Shown: positions 52,926-60,998 of the stretch, piece by piece | How the letters are laid out: every line of letters begins with the position of its first letter | Position numbering within the stretch: position 1 is the first letter of the stretch | NCBI GenBank assembly: GCA_913020705.1 | Contig: CAJWBY010000006.1 | Coordinates: 1 to 61,674 of the forward strand | Reading direction: 5' to 3' | Length of the DNA: 61,674 nucleotides | Origin: an uncultured Colwellia sp. | GTDB lineage: Bacteria > Pseudomonadota > Gammaproteobacteria > Enterobacterales > Alteromonadaceae | Position numbers and translations under genes: made by a program | Notes under the pieces: generated by a model | The model's input: the letters and a program-made list of their open reading frames with translations, nothing else | What the model was told of the DNA's origin: nothing | The model's database searches: none

Positions 52926-54065
52926 ATGAAAAAACATCTCATTTCTATAGCGTTAGCAAGTGCTTTTGTCTCTGGCTCGCTGCATGCAGAAATTCATTTA
53001 AGTGGCTTTGCTTCAATTGTTGGAGGTACAACAACATCAAGCAAAGAACAACTATATAACTACAAAGATGAATTTGATTTCAAACAAGGATCATTAGTTG
53101 CTTTACAGGCTTCAAGTGATTTAGGTGATGGCCTAGGTGTTACGGTGCAATTAACGGCTAAAGGGGGCGATGATTGGGATCCTGAATTTAAGTGGGCTTA
53201 TGTGAGCTATGACGCCTCTGACGAATTACGTGTGCTGGCTGGCAGACAACGGGCTCCCTTTTTTATGTACTCAGATTTTCTTGATGTATCATATGCATAT
53301 TCATGGATAGATCCACCCAAAGGAGTTTATGACCTATTATTTGATACATTCGACGGGTTAGGTGCCATTTACACCACCAATTTCGATGATGTAGACGCAA
53401 CTTTTCATGCGATATATGGCAGGAATACTGATGAAGTAAGCGTGTTTGGTGAGCAGTTGGTGCCTGAATTTAATGGCCTTATGGGCTTATCAGCAACTTT
53501 TACGTATGATTGGTTAACGTTAAGAACAGGTTATTTTGTTACAGATATGACAATGCCTCTTACCGATTTAGAAGCACTAGGCGCTGGATGGCAACAAGCT
53601 GGATTTCAAGATATAGCAAACAATACACTCGTTGATGATGACTCGATTTCGTTTTTAGAACTTGGATTTCAAATTAACATTGATGAAATTATTGTAGTGG
53701 CTGAATACACTGAACTTACATTCGATGATGCACCATTTGGAGATCAAGAATCATTTTATATCATGGGAGGTTATCAATTTGATAAAGTTCTCGTGCATGT
53801 TACTTACGGTACTGATAAGGAAGTTATCAGTAATTATACGTCTGATGTGCCTTTTGGTCTTGCGCCAGGCTTAGACATTTTAAAAGCTGGGACGCAAGGT
53901 TTGCTTGAGAGTCAAAATGTAGAAGAAGACTACATAACTATTGGTGCTCGTTATGAATTCCATGATTCAGCTGCTGTAAAAGTTGAATATACCGACTTCT
54001 CTAATGATAATAATAGTGCAAGTGACGCTGGGTTATTTCGCGTAGCGCTTGTTACTGTATTTTAA
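52926..54065 (+). CDS. Outer-membrane porin-like beta-barrel
   Basis: The 379-residue protein has a signal peptide (SGSLHA cut), then alternating strands with many aromatic and acidic residues: a first strand EIHLSGFASIVGG, and WAYVSYDASDELRVLAGRQRAPFF, which resembles the channel-lining strands of Gram-negative porins of the DcaP/OmpP type. It ends with VALVTVF, the terminal Phe expected for barrel assembly. Selectivity is unknown. It is 38 bases after the chemoreceptor and 8 bases before a binding-protein gene. Confidence 0.8.
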   Translation: MKKHLISIALASAFVSGSLHAEIHLSGFASIVGGTTTSSKEQLYNYKDEFDFKQGSLVALQASSDLGDGLGVTVQLTAKGGDDWDPEFKWAYVSYDASDELRVLAGRQRAPFFMYSDFLDVSYAYSWIDPPKGVYDLLFDTFDGLGAIYTTNFDDVDATFHAIYGRNTDEVSVFGEQLVPEFNGLMGLSATFTYDWLTLRTGYFVTDMTMPLTDLEALGAGWQQAGFQDIANNTLVDDDSISFLELGFQINIDEIIVVAEYTELTFDDAPFGDQESFYIMGGYQFDKVLVHVTYGTDKEVISNYTSDVPFGLAPGLDILKAGTQGLLESQNVEEDYITIGARYEFHDSAAVKVEYTDFSNDNNSASDAGLFRVALVTVF

Positions 54066-54073
54066 AGGGGCTT

Positions 54074-54493
54074 ATGATGAAATTATTTAAAAGAAGTGTA
54101 TTTTTTGTTTTATTTTCACTTAGCCCTTTGGCCTTTGCAGAAGTCGCTATTATTGTGAATTCAGGAAACAGTAGTGAAATTTCAGACAACGATATTAAGC
54201 GTATGTTTTTAGGAAAAAATAAAACTTTCTCTAATGGTGAATCTGTTAAGGCAATCAATTTAAAATCTGGCAATGCGATACGTAAAAATTTTGAAAAAGA
54301 AGTTTTAGGTAAATCAAGTTCTCAGGTAAAAGCCTATTGGTCTAAATTAATTTTTTCTGGTAAAGCCAAACCATTGAAAGAAGGTGCATCAGACAGTGAA
54401 GTATTGAATTGGGTGTCATCAACACCTAATGCCATTGGTTATATTGACGCCAGTAAAGTTGATGACTCTGTTAAGGTTATCAAAAAATTATAA
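54074..54493 (+). CDS. Small PstS-like periplasmic substrate-binding protein
   Basis: The 139-residue protein (ATG 54074 or 54077, after AAAGGGG) has a signal peptide (AFAE cut) and a single small type 2 periplasmic-binding-like domain: AIIVNSGNSSEISDNDIKRM, then VKAYWSKLIFSGKAKPLK and the GYIDASKVDD end. Similar half-size proteins are called phosphate-ABC-transporter binding proteins, but they have no permease. Here the partners are a chemoreceptor and a porin, so it may bind an anion for sensing rather than transport. Phosphate is only a guess. Confidence 0.75.
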   Translation: MMKLFKRSVFFVLFSLSPLAFAEVAIIVNSGNSSEISDNDIKRMFLGKNKTFSNGESVKAINLKSGNAIRKNFEKEVLGKSSSQVKAYWSKLIFSGKAKPLKEGASDSEVLNWVSSTPNAIGYIDASKVDDSVKVIKKL

Positions 54494-54522
54494 GCGAACT
54501 TTAGACGTTTATAATTTATATA

Positions 54523-54556
54523 AAACCTGCTTAAATGTTCAATTTAATGCAGGTTT
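54523..54556 (+). terminator. Rho-independent terminator after the chemoreceptor operon
   Basis: AAACCTGC pairs with GCAGGTTT (54549-54556), with an inner TTAAAT/ATTTAA stem and a T-run after. It lies 30 bases after the binding-protein stop. Confidence 0.9.
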
Positions 54557-54589
54557 TTTAATATCTGACTTTTGATTTCATGTCGAAAA

Positions 54590-56329
54590 TTAACTAACGA
54601 TGGGTTCTACATTAATTTCATGTTCCAGCCATTGAACTTTAGTTGCCTCGTAGTCACGCTTAAACGCGCAAGCCTTACTCGATATTTCAATATTTACGCC
54701 TGACAATATTGATTGATAGGCTGCAAGTTCCATTTCTTCCAAATGATTTTTTATCTTAGTTTCTTTGTCCAGCCATCCTTTATTGAGTATGCCTAACCAT
54801 CCTAAATGCTGTTTTAATGCCTTTGTAATGCGCTCTAATTGTTTTTCGTTTTCTTTACCTAGGTTGATAGCTTTTTGCAATAATTTATAAATTCGAGGCA
54901 AGCGTCTGATTATTTTTTGCGTTTTCTCATCGGTAGTCATTCGCAATTCTTCTGCACTATCTGCCCAATAATTGAAATTCAGGTTTGTCATCGCTCCACA
55001 AGGTGAGCCTAAAGTACCCGTATAAACTGAACCTCCTGACTGTATGAAAGCGCCAAATATTTTTCCATCAGCTTTTTCACTTGTAAGATTACCTACCCAT
55101 AAATCACCTTCAACAATTATTTGGCAATGAGAAATATACTGCGCAACCTTAATATCGTTCTTAGACAATATATCGGCATATTGCGCAAACTGTGCACTAA
55201 TGTCACCATTCGCTCGAAGCACCGTACTATTCTCAAGTTCATCATTTTCAGATATTTGACGACCAATAATACCTAACGCAATAGATATACTGCCACCAGA
55301 AGAGATCATTGCAGACTCAACGACACCACCAATGACTATGTCTTCACTCGCAAATAACTCCATACCTTCGCAAACATTGCCTTTGACATAAATAGAACCA
55401 TCAAAGCGAATATTTCCAGAGCCTACATCAATATTTTCAATTTCTAGCAGCTTGTTTACTGCAACACTGTTATCTGAATGCTGCGGCATGCCATCAATGT
55501 TTGCAATGAGAATACTCTTGTTTTCATCCAAAAAAGAGGAGCCTTCAGATTCAACTAAAGAAAATCTTTCACCGGGTACAGCGTCCAGAATACTTCCAAT
55601 AACATTAAAACCTTTAACACCATAAGTGGGGGGAATTACCTTCGCTAATTTGTGACCGGCTTTTACGAAAATCAAATCACCTAATTCACGCATATCAACA
55701 TTGCCATTATCGAGTTTTTTAGGGCGCATTACTCTATCCGCTGGGTCATCAACTAAATATTTTATATGACCATCTTTACCATTTATACTCATCTTACCTT
55801 TAGCTATTTCAGTGGATATACTTTTCCCCCCCTGTAATTGCAGGCCTTCTTTTACTATGCTGATCAAGTTCTCTTTAATAATACCTTTTACTATATTTTT
55901 TTCTTTTAGCGCCTCGACAATATCCGAGTTTTTAATATGATTACCACCATAACCAGCTTTAAGTTCTAACGTGGCTGACATGTTTTCAGCATCCAAAGTA
56001 ATCTCAATGGTAGCATCAACAGCATTAGCAATAATTGCAGAGCTAGCCGCAGGCTTTTTAGCCTCACTTTCTTCATCATTGTTATTGGTTTTGAAATTTT
56101 CATTAGCTTTAGCTACTTCTTCTAGCAGCAATTCCATCGCGCCTTCAATCAGTAAAAAAGCAGCATAATCAGATAATTTAAATGCCGATTCTAGTTTTTT
56201 TAAGTCAGCTTTGGGTTGACCTTCTACAGAGGTAATGGTCATCAATAAATCTTTTTCTTCATTCTTAACCGTTAATTTTATATCGCACATATATACTTCA
56301 TCAGTTGTAGCTAAACTTGTTACCTTCAT
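54590..56329 (-). CDS. DUF342 (FapA) family protein
   Basis: The 579-residue protein has an N-terminal part of about 190 residues, then the DUF342 core with repeated hydrophobic, glycine-rich turns: GDLIFVKAGHKLAKVIPPTYG, FDGSIYVKGNVCEG and EDIVIGGVVESA. The C-terminus is a coiled coil (about 490-560). FapA proteins form beta-helix-like folds and are tied to polar flagellum or cell-pole assembly in Vibrio and Pseudomonas. The location between a chemoreceptor operon and an EAL-HDOD gene fits a motility or surface role. Precise function is unclear. Confidence 0.85.
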   Translation of the reverse strand: MKVTSLATTDEVYMCDIKLTVKNEEKDLLMTITSVEGQPKADLKKLESAFKLSDYAAFLLIEGAMELLLEEVAKANENFKTNNNDEESEAKKPAASSAIIANAVDATIEITLDAENMSATLELKAGYGGNHIKNSDIVEALKEKNIVKGIIKENLISIVKEGLQLQGGKSISTEIAKGKMSINGKDGHIKYLVDDPADRVMRPKKLDNGNVDMRELGDLIFVKAGHKLAKVIPPTYGVKGFNVIGSILDAVPGERFSLVESEGSSFLDENKSILIANIDGMPQHSDNSVAVNKLLEIENIDVGSGNIRFDGSIYVKGNVCEGMELFASEDIVIGGVVESAMISSGGSISIALGIIGRQISENDELENSTVLRANGDISAQFAQYADILSKNDIKVAQYISHCQIIVEGDLWVGNLTSEKADGKIFGAFIQSGGSVYTGTLGSPCGAMTNLNFNYWADSAEELRMTTDEKTQKIIRRLPRIYKLLQKAINLGKENEKQLERITKALKQHLGWLGILNKGWLDKETKIKNHLEEMELAAYQSILSGVNIEISSKACAFKRDYEATKVQWLEHEINVEPIVS

Positions 56330-56523
56330 CAGTTTAAATAATTAACATTAAGTATTAATAAATAAAAGAATTTCTGGCTAATATTATATTATCGTTAATA
56401 ATTTAAAAAATGCAAAACTCTGTTTGGATACCTATTGGTTTGATTCGGCTTAATGATTACAAAAAGTAGACTTTCTTTGCATAGGAACTACTCTTTAATA
56501 ATTAGAATAAAAAGGTTTACTTG

Positions 56524-57747
56524 ATGGAAATAATTTCGGATACATTCATAGCAAGACAAGCAATTTTAGATATAAACCTTAAAACTATTGGTTACGAACT
56601 GCTATTTAGAGACAGTCTGGAAAATGTATTTAGAGAGTCTTCACCTGAAAAAGCAACGTCGAGAGTGATACTTCAGAATCATATTTTAGGTAATTTAGTT
56701 GATGTTTGTTGTGGTAAATTAGCCTTTATTAATTTTGATGAATTCACATTATTACAAAACTCACCTTTGCTATTTAACCCACAAGATATCGTTGTTGAAA
56801 TAATAGAAACAATTAATATTTCAGATGAACTTATTTTTAATGTTTCTCAACTTCATAAAAAAGGCTATAAGATCGCGTTAGATGATTATGATTTTACAAG
56901 TAAGTGGGATGTATTTTTCCCCTATATTTCTATTATTAAGGTTGATATTGAACAAGTATCTTATTTGCAAATAGAAAGGCTCAAAGAGCAACTATTATCA
57001 ACTAAGAGTCACGTTAAAATTGTTGCTGAACGTATCGAAAATAATGATCAATTTCAAAAATTCAAACTGATTAATGTAGATTACTATCAAGGGTACTTTT
57101 TTCATAAACCTGAGATAAAGTCTGGGACATGTGTATCACCGCTGAAGGTAAATTTAATTCAACTCTTCCTTGAAGCCTATAAACCTCATTTAGACTTTGA
57201 TCAATTGACTCAAATTATTAGTCGTGATGTCACTTTAGTGAGTGGGATCTTAAAGTTAGTTAATAGTGCAGGAGAGTGTGGCAATATTGAAATCACTTCT
57301 ATTAAGCAGGCTATTACTTATTTAGGCACAAATAAAATAAAGCAATATGTAGCAATAATATCTATGTCAACGTTATCATCAGACAGCCCGCCAGAGCTTT
57401 TTGTTGAGTCATTAATTCGCGCTAAAATGATGGAGCTTATTGCTGAGGAGGCCCCTTTTAATCACCTCAAAGAAAAGGCATTTTTAACGGGGATACTCAG
57501 TAACCTAGATGCAATTTTAAACTTACCCATGCAAAAATTTGTTATGGATTATATTTTTTCGCAAGATATTAAGGTTGCATTATTTAAGCAGCAAGGAGCA
57601 TTATCTGAACTTTTAGATATGGCTAAGTATTATGAAGTATCTGATAATGTAAATGCAGAACATTTAGTTAATACGCATAACATTCCCGAATCGACGCTTT
57701 TGAACTGCTATTATGAATCATTAAAATGGGGTGTGAATGTTTGCTAA
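56524..57747 (+). CDS. EAL-HDOD signalling protein (YuxH/CdgJ-like), probably non-catalytic
   Basis: I start at ATG 56524 rather than the TTG at 56521. The 407-residue protein has an EAL-type N-terminal half: GYELLFRD, VEIIET, ALDDYDF, IIKVDI and VAERIEN. The loop-6 DFG-type sequence needed for c-di-GMP hydrolysis is altered (DDYDFTSKW), so activity is doubtful. Residues 205-400 are an HDOD domain (VTLVSGILKLVNSAG). Such YuxH-like proteins regulate motility or biofilm in Vibrio and Shewanella. Three very short protein genes follow downstream. Confidence 0.88.
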   Translation: MEIISDTFIARQAILDINLKTIGYELLFRDSLENVFRESSPEKATSRVILQNHILGNLVDVCCGKLAFINFDEFTLLQNSPLLFNPQDIVVEIIETINISDELIFNVSQLHKKGYKIALDDYDFTSKWDVFFPYISIIKVDIEQVSYLQIERLKEQLLSTKSHVKIVAERIENNDQFQKFKLINVDYYQGYFFHKPEIKSGTCVSPLKVNLIQLFLEAYKPHLDFDQLTQIISRDVTLVSGILKLVNSAGECGNIEITSIKQAITYLGTNKIKQYVAIISMSTLSSDSPPELFVESLIRAKMMELIAEEAPFNHLKEKAFLTGILSNLDAILNLPMQKFVMDYIFSQDIKVALFKQQGALSELLDMAKYYEVSDNVNAEHLVNTHNIPESTLLNCYYESLKWGVNVC

Positions 57748-57936
57748 GCTTGGAAAATACGTGAATGGAAACCTATTATAAAATGTGATTTTTGAGGAAA
57801 AAAGAAATAGATAAGTTAGCTTGGTTCTACTAAAATAGTACGTTGTTGTAAAATAAGGGTTTAATGAATTAAATCACCATTAAAGAACGCTATGCATCTG
57901 TCGATATAAAGTTATCAGTCTCAAAAATTTATCTCT

Positions 57937-58167
57937 ATGAATTCACTTTCAGCTCTACACTCAATACAACAAAATGTTAATTTAAAAAGTATCGAAGTAT
58001 TAAATACTGATAATGACGTTTCAGCAAGTATTGAGGAAAGTAATAATTCTAAGAAAAGCACTTTTCTTAAAGATTGGGCTGAAGATACATTGTCTAACTC
58101 GCTTGAAGCAAATGAAAAGTTTGAAGATGAATTGAAGCTTCATACGAGCCTAAAAATAAATCTATAA
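57937..58167 (+). CDS. Hypothetical 76-residue acidic protein
   Basis: The product is rich in Asn, Ser, Glu and Asp (ASIEESNNSKKSTFLKDWAE, then LEANEKFEDELKLH), with no signal peptide or membrane helix. It is probably helical or partly disordered. The ATG is at 57937 and the stop TAA shares its last base with the next start (TAATG), which shows translational coupling. I recognise no family. Confidence 0.55.
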   Translation: MNSLSALHSIQQNVNLKSIEVLNTDNDVSASIEESNNSKKSTFLKDWAEDTLSNSLEANEKFEDELKLHTSLKINL

Positions 58168-58352
58168 TGGAGATTGCTGCAGAGTTTAAACAAAAAGCGA
58201 TTGACGATATAAAGGATAGAATTAAACAGATTGCAGAAGAATTGCATAAGTTGCAAGATCAAGAAGATGAAACATCAAAAGAACAAATCAAATTATTTCA
58301 GCAGCAAATAAATGATCTTACCGGACAATTATTAACTATTATGTCAAGTTAG
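58167..58352 (+). CDS. Hypothetical 61-residue coiled-coil protein, translationally coupled
   Basis: The start overlaps the stop of the preceding gene (TAATG at 58165-58169). The 61-residue protein is one continuous charged helix (KAIDDIKDRIKQIAEELHKL, QQQINDLTGQLL), resembling the small FlxA-like coiled-coil proteins. It likely pairs with the 76-residue protein. Function unknown; the nearby FapA and EAL-HDOD genes make a motility link conceivable. Confidence 0.6.
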   Translation: MEIAAEFKQKAIDDIKDRIKQIAEELHKLQDQEDETSKEQIKLFQQQINDLTGQLLTIMSS

Positions 58353-58823
58353 TGGTGTTTTCGAGTATCGTTTACTGAACTCATTCTATATTTTTTAAGA
58401 CCTCAGTTCACACCGTCTTCGCTAAATAAGATGCTACATGAGCTATTTTCCAGTTTTTATTGTATTAAGCCATTTACTTATAGTACTCATGTTAGCGAAA
58501 AAACTATTCATTGGATTGCTTATAATGCACGCTATTTATGACTAATGAATCATTTGAATTGATAAATGTTTTCTGTAAAAGCCATCGATAAAACCTAAAG
58601 GTAATAACTAGTAAAATTATGTGTACTCTATAAAGGAGTGAAAGCCTTGAAAAATGTGACACTTTACTCCTCTTACCTCTTAAGTTGAATGCAAAGAATC
58701 CTTGATATACTTTGAATATAAATGTAGTTTTACTGCTACAAAAACAAGTAAACTACCAATATTTTGCGCAAATGAAATATGTGCTAGTGGCACTGTTCTC
58801 GTTTTTATATCACATAAGGATAA
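58353..58823. other. Intergenic region, 471 bases, hairpin only
   Basis: A bulged stem (AGGAGTGAAAG with CTTTACTCCT) spans about 58635-58675 and would be a stable RNA element. The rest shows no convincing frame. The longer ORF in another frame at 58702-58896 overlaps the next gene and lacks a good start. Confidence 0.4.
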
Positions 58824-58829
58824 ATGGAT

Positions 58830-59006
58830 ATGGGTAAAGATTCTGATAATTTTATTGAAGAGGTTCCTCAGCAGCCAAATGTTGAAGAAGATGTAAAGGA
58901 AAAATTTACAAGCGATATTATAGCGATGAATGCTGATGCACTCGATCTAATAGCTAAAACAAAGAAAGCAGGTATTGATTTTACTAACAAAGAAGATAAA
59001 AAATAA
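58830..59006 (+). CDS. Hypothetical 58-residue acidic protein
   Basis: Start ATG 58830 or 58824 (AAGGA upstream of the first). The product is acidic at the N-terminus (GKDSDNFIEEVPQQPNVEED), then helical with a basic end (AKTKKAGIDFTNKEDKK). It has no membrane helix. Its make-up resembles the other two tiny proteins upstream, which hints at a shared set. No family recognised. Confidence 0.5.
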   Translation: MGKDSDNFIEEVPQQPNVEEDVKEKFTSDIIAMNADALDLIAKTKKAGIDFTNKEDKK

Positions 59007-59106
59007 TAAAACACATTATAAATGCCTTTAATCATTAGTGTAATAGTCTAACGATACTGGAAAGGTTTATAGCTTGAAATCAGCAAAACCTTAAAAGTAG
59101 CCAAAT

Positions 59107-59193
59107 GATTCAAAAGCTAAAAGTTATTATCAGTCCGAGACAAAACCAGAATATGCCAAATTAGTGGTTGAAGAAGGTTGCACTGATAAATAA
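59107..59193 (+). pseudogene. Remnant of IS3-family transposase OrfA
   Basis: Reading in frame from 59107 gives DSKAKSYYQSETKPEYAKLV then VEEGCTDK and a stop. That matches the N-terminal OrfA pattern of IS3-family elements (S-K-x-K-x-Y-x-x-E-x-K-x-E-x-A-x-L-V). No start codon in frame, no continuation and no terminal repeats are seen, so it is a small decayed fragment. Confidence 0.5.
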
Positions 59194-59656
59194 ATTTAAA
59201 TTTTTTGGGTGCTTTTCATCAAGTATTTTACACTAGAAAGTAAAGTTAGCCTTAATGATAAACTTTTGCCCTCAACAATATTAAATTCCACCTCTCTAGC
59301 TTTTGCATTTTTTATTACGGCATTGATAAAAAGTTAACAGGCTATTTAAATTTAACTTACTGATAAATTAAAAATATTGGTTACTGTTATGTGGTGTTAG
59401 TTTTTATCTGTATTTGTTAAAGGTGTGTGGTACTAATTGTGGTACTTATTTATGATTCATAGTCAGTTCGATTGCGCGGGGGCGTTTGAACTTGATGTTC
59501 AAGTTATTGTTATTTAAGTGTTTGTTTGTTTTTTGTTTTTGTTGGTGTAGTTGCTGGTGTAGTTAAAGGTTTGGGCTAAATATATGTGATTTAGGTATGT
59601 TTCTGGCGGTTTATATAGCTATTTAGTATGAATAAATATTGAAAATAGCACCTTAA

Positions 59657-59697
59657 ACTTGATTCTAGTCCTCATTAGGGAGTCGAATCCCCGTCCG
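59657..59697. other. tRNA 3'-half-like fragment (possible attachment-site scar)
   Basis: GATTCTAGTCC, then GAGTCGAATCCCCGTCC, resembles the anticodon arm, T-loop (TCGAATC) and acceptor strand of a tRNA, perhaps tRNA-Gln, but the T-loop lacks one base and there is no 5' half or CCA end. It is not a functional tRNA. It could be a scar left by an integrated element. Confidence 0.3.
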
Positions 59698-59785
59698 AAT
59701 TTTAGTTTTATATAAGTTTGTATTGGTAGTGTTAATAGTTAACCCTATACTTAAATAATTATATTATGCGGCAGACTCTAAGTAT

Positions 59786-60049
59786 ATGAACATCAGAACC
59801 AGAGCCGCTCAAATTCGATCTAGGTGGTTAAGATCAGGGTTGCAGTGTGAATTGTCACTAGAACAATTAGAACCGTTATTTTCAGTCTATGCTGAGAACC
59901 CTATTGGTAAGGTTGTCATTATTGATAAAGCACAACCAATCACCTTGAGTAACAGCCTAAGCTTATCTGCGGATGAATATAGTACTTATAAGCTAAAGTC
60001 CAAGCTGTGGTACTTCATGCAACATTATGTCGATTTAACCAACCAGTAG
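59786..60049 (+). CDS. Hypothetical 87-residue protein
   Basis: The product is basic at the N-terminus (RTRAAQIRSRWLRSGLQCEL) and mixed helix/strand after that. It has no signal peptide. No family is recognised. It sits in a low-coding accessory area, so expression is uncertain, although the ATG at 59786 and length without stops support a gene. Confidence 0.4.
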   Translation: MNIRTRAAQIRSRWLRSGLQCELSLEQLEPLFSVYAENPIGKVVIIDKAQPITLSNSLSLSADEYSTYKLKSKLWYFMQHYVDLTNQ

Positions 60050-60188
60050 TCGTTAGCGTTGATGAAATTTATCAAATAATTCGAGATAACCTTGATCTTA
60101 AGAGAAAATATTTCTCACTCAAAAATGACAACTCACCATTGATAATCTTATTTTATCACCTTTAACAAGATCTGAATATTATTTTAAA

Positions 60189-60431
60189 TTGAAAAAGAAC
60201 GTAGAACAAAAAATGATATTTTGGTGGAAAAAATCGCTTGAACCTAGATTTACTATTACTCAATTTACCGAACATCTAGAGTCCGTGGGATATGAAATTA
60301 TTAGTTCTAAAAAAGGAGTGCCTATGCGAGAACGGATTAAAATTATAGACAATGAGGCGGCTTTGACGTTAGATAATGTAGAAGTTCTAGTTAGTATTGA
60401 TGATGAGTTAAGAGCCAGATTAAGCGTTTAA
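60189..60431 (+). CDS. Hypothetical 80-residue protein
   Basis: The open frame starts with TTG at 60189; the first ATG is at 60213 (72 residues). The product has aromatic and basic residues first (WWKKSLEPRFTITQFTEHLE) and an acidic C-terminus (VSIDDELRARLSV). No family is recognised. It lies 140 bases after the previous orphan ORF. Confidence 0.4.
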   Translation: MKKNVEQKMIFWWKKSLEPRFTITQFTEHLESVGYEIISSKKGVPMRERIKIIDNEAALTLDNVEVLVSIDDELRARLSV

Positions 60432-60575
60432 TATTAGCTTTCAGAACATTCATAAGGTGTAGATATCCATTATCCAGAGATAACTAATATACCTAAACGA
60501 ACATTCTTCAAACGGCACACTTATTACGATTAACTCACCTTGATGACCATCAAAATATGGACATAGTTAATCAAA

Positions 60576-60818
60576 TTATTGTTGGGCTATTTTACAATAG
60601 GTTTTATTTTCTCTTGCTTTTGAACGACATTCATCTAATTTATAGCCACACATTTCTGTATTATTTAATATTAAACAATAATCGTCAGATATTTCTTTTT
60701 CAATTAACCATTCAGCTTGAACTGAATTGAAGTGATTAAATACATAAACCTTAAATTTATTATTAGCTACTTCTTCTTGTAAGTTTAAACTAATGAAATT
60801 CCACCACCTAGAATTCAT
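60576..60818 (-). CDS. Hypothetical 80-residue protein
   Basis: Start ATG 60818. The sequence (NSRWWNFISLNLQEEV, then CLILNNTEMCGYKLDECRSK) has several Cys, Trp and Asn residues and no signal peptide. No family is recognised. The start is only 18 bases from the ammonium-transporter relic on the other strand, so it belongs to the same disturbed area. Confidence 0.4.
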   Translation of the reverse strand: MNSRWWNFISLNLQEEVANNKFKVYVFNHFNSVQAEWLIEKEISDDYCLILNNTEMCGYKLDECRSKARENKTYCKIAQQ

Positions 60819-60835
60819 ATATTTGCCATTTATAT

Positions 60836-60998
60836 GCCACTGTCGCTTCAGCTGGAGTAGGAGCTCTAGTCATTTCTTTATACTTACATAAAAGAAAATA
60901 ATCAAAATCTTTAGTTGAAGGTGGAGCTCATAATTTAACACTTACTGTCATAGGAAGTGTACTAATATGGGCTGGTTGGTATAGTTTCGTAATTTAAA
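60836..60998 (+). pseudogene. Relic of an ammonium transporter gene (Amt)
   Basis: Frame 60836 reads ATVASAGVGALVISLYLHKR, a stop at 60899, then in the same frame VEGGAHNLTLTVIGSVLIWA and GWYSF. This matches the consecutive helices of AmtB (VHxxAGVAALVxxLxLGKR, then PHNLxLTxxGAxLLWxGWFGF). Only about 54 codons remain, with an internal stop, no start and no end, so the gene is dead. The 3' end overlaps the stop of the opposite gene at 60948. Confidence 0.7.

Larger units (their letters stand above)
59007..59785. other. Non-coding accessory stretch with decayed elements
   Basis: This 779-base region has no complete gene. It contains a fragment matching the start of IS3-type transposase OrfA (59107-59193) and a tRNA 3'-half-like motif (about 59657-59697). 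It has T-rich runs and a short direct repeat of GGTGTAGTTGCT near 59544. It looks like a decayed insertion site. Confidence 0.55.

Noticed and set aside
58702..58896. Frame of 64 codons overlapping 58830-59006
   Set aside because: No ribosome-binding site, odd composition, and the overlapping frame has a better start (AAGGA).
59460..59640. Possible integron attC-like sequence
   Set aside because: I looked for the paired GTTRRRY/RYYYAAC core sites and a cassette pattern and found none that pair.
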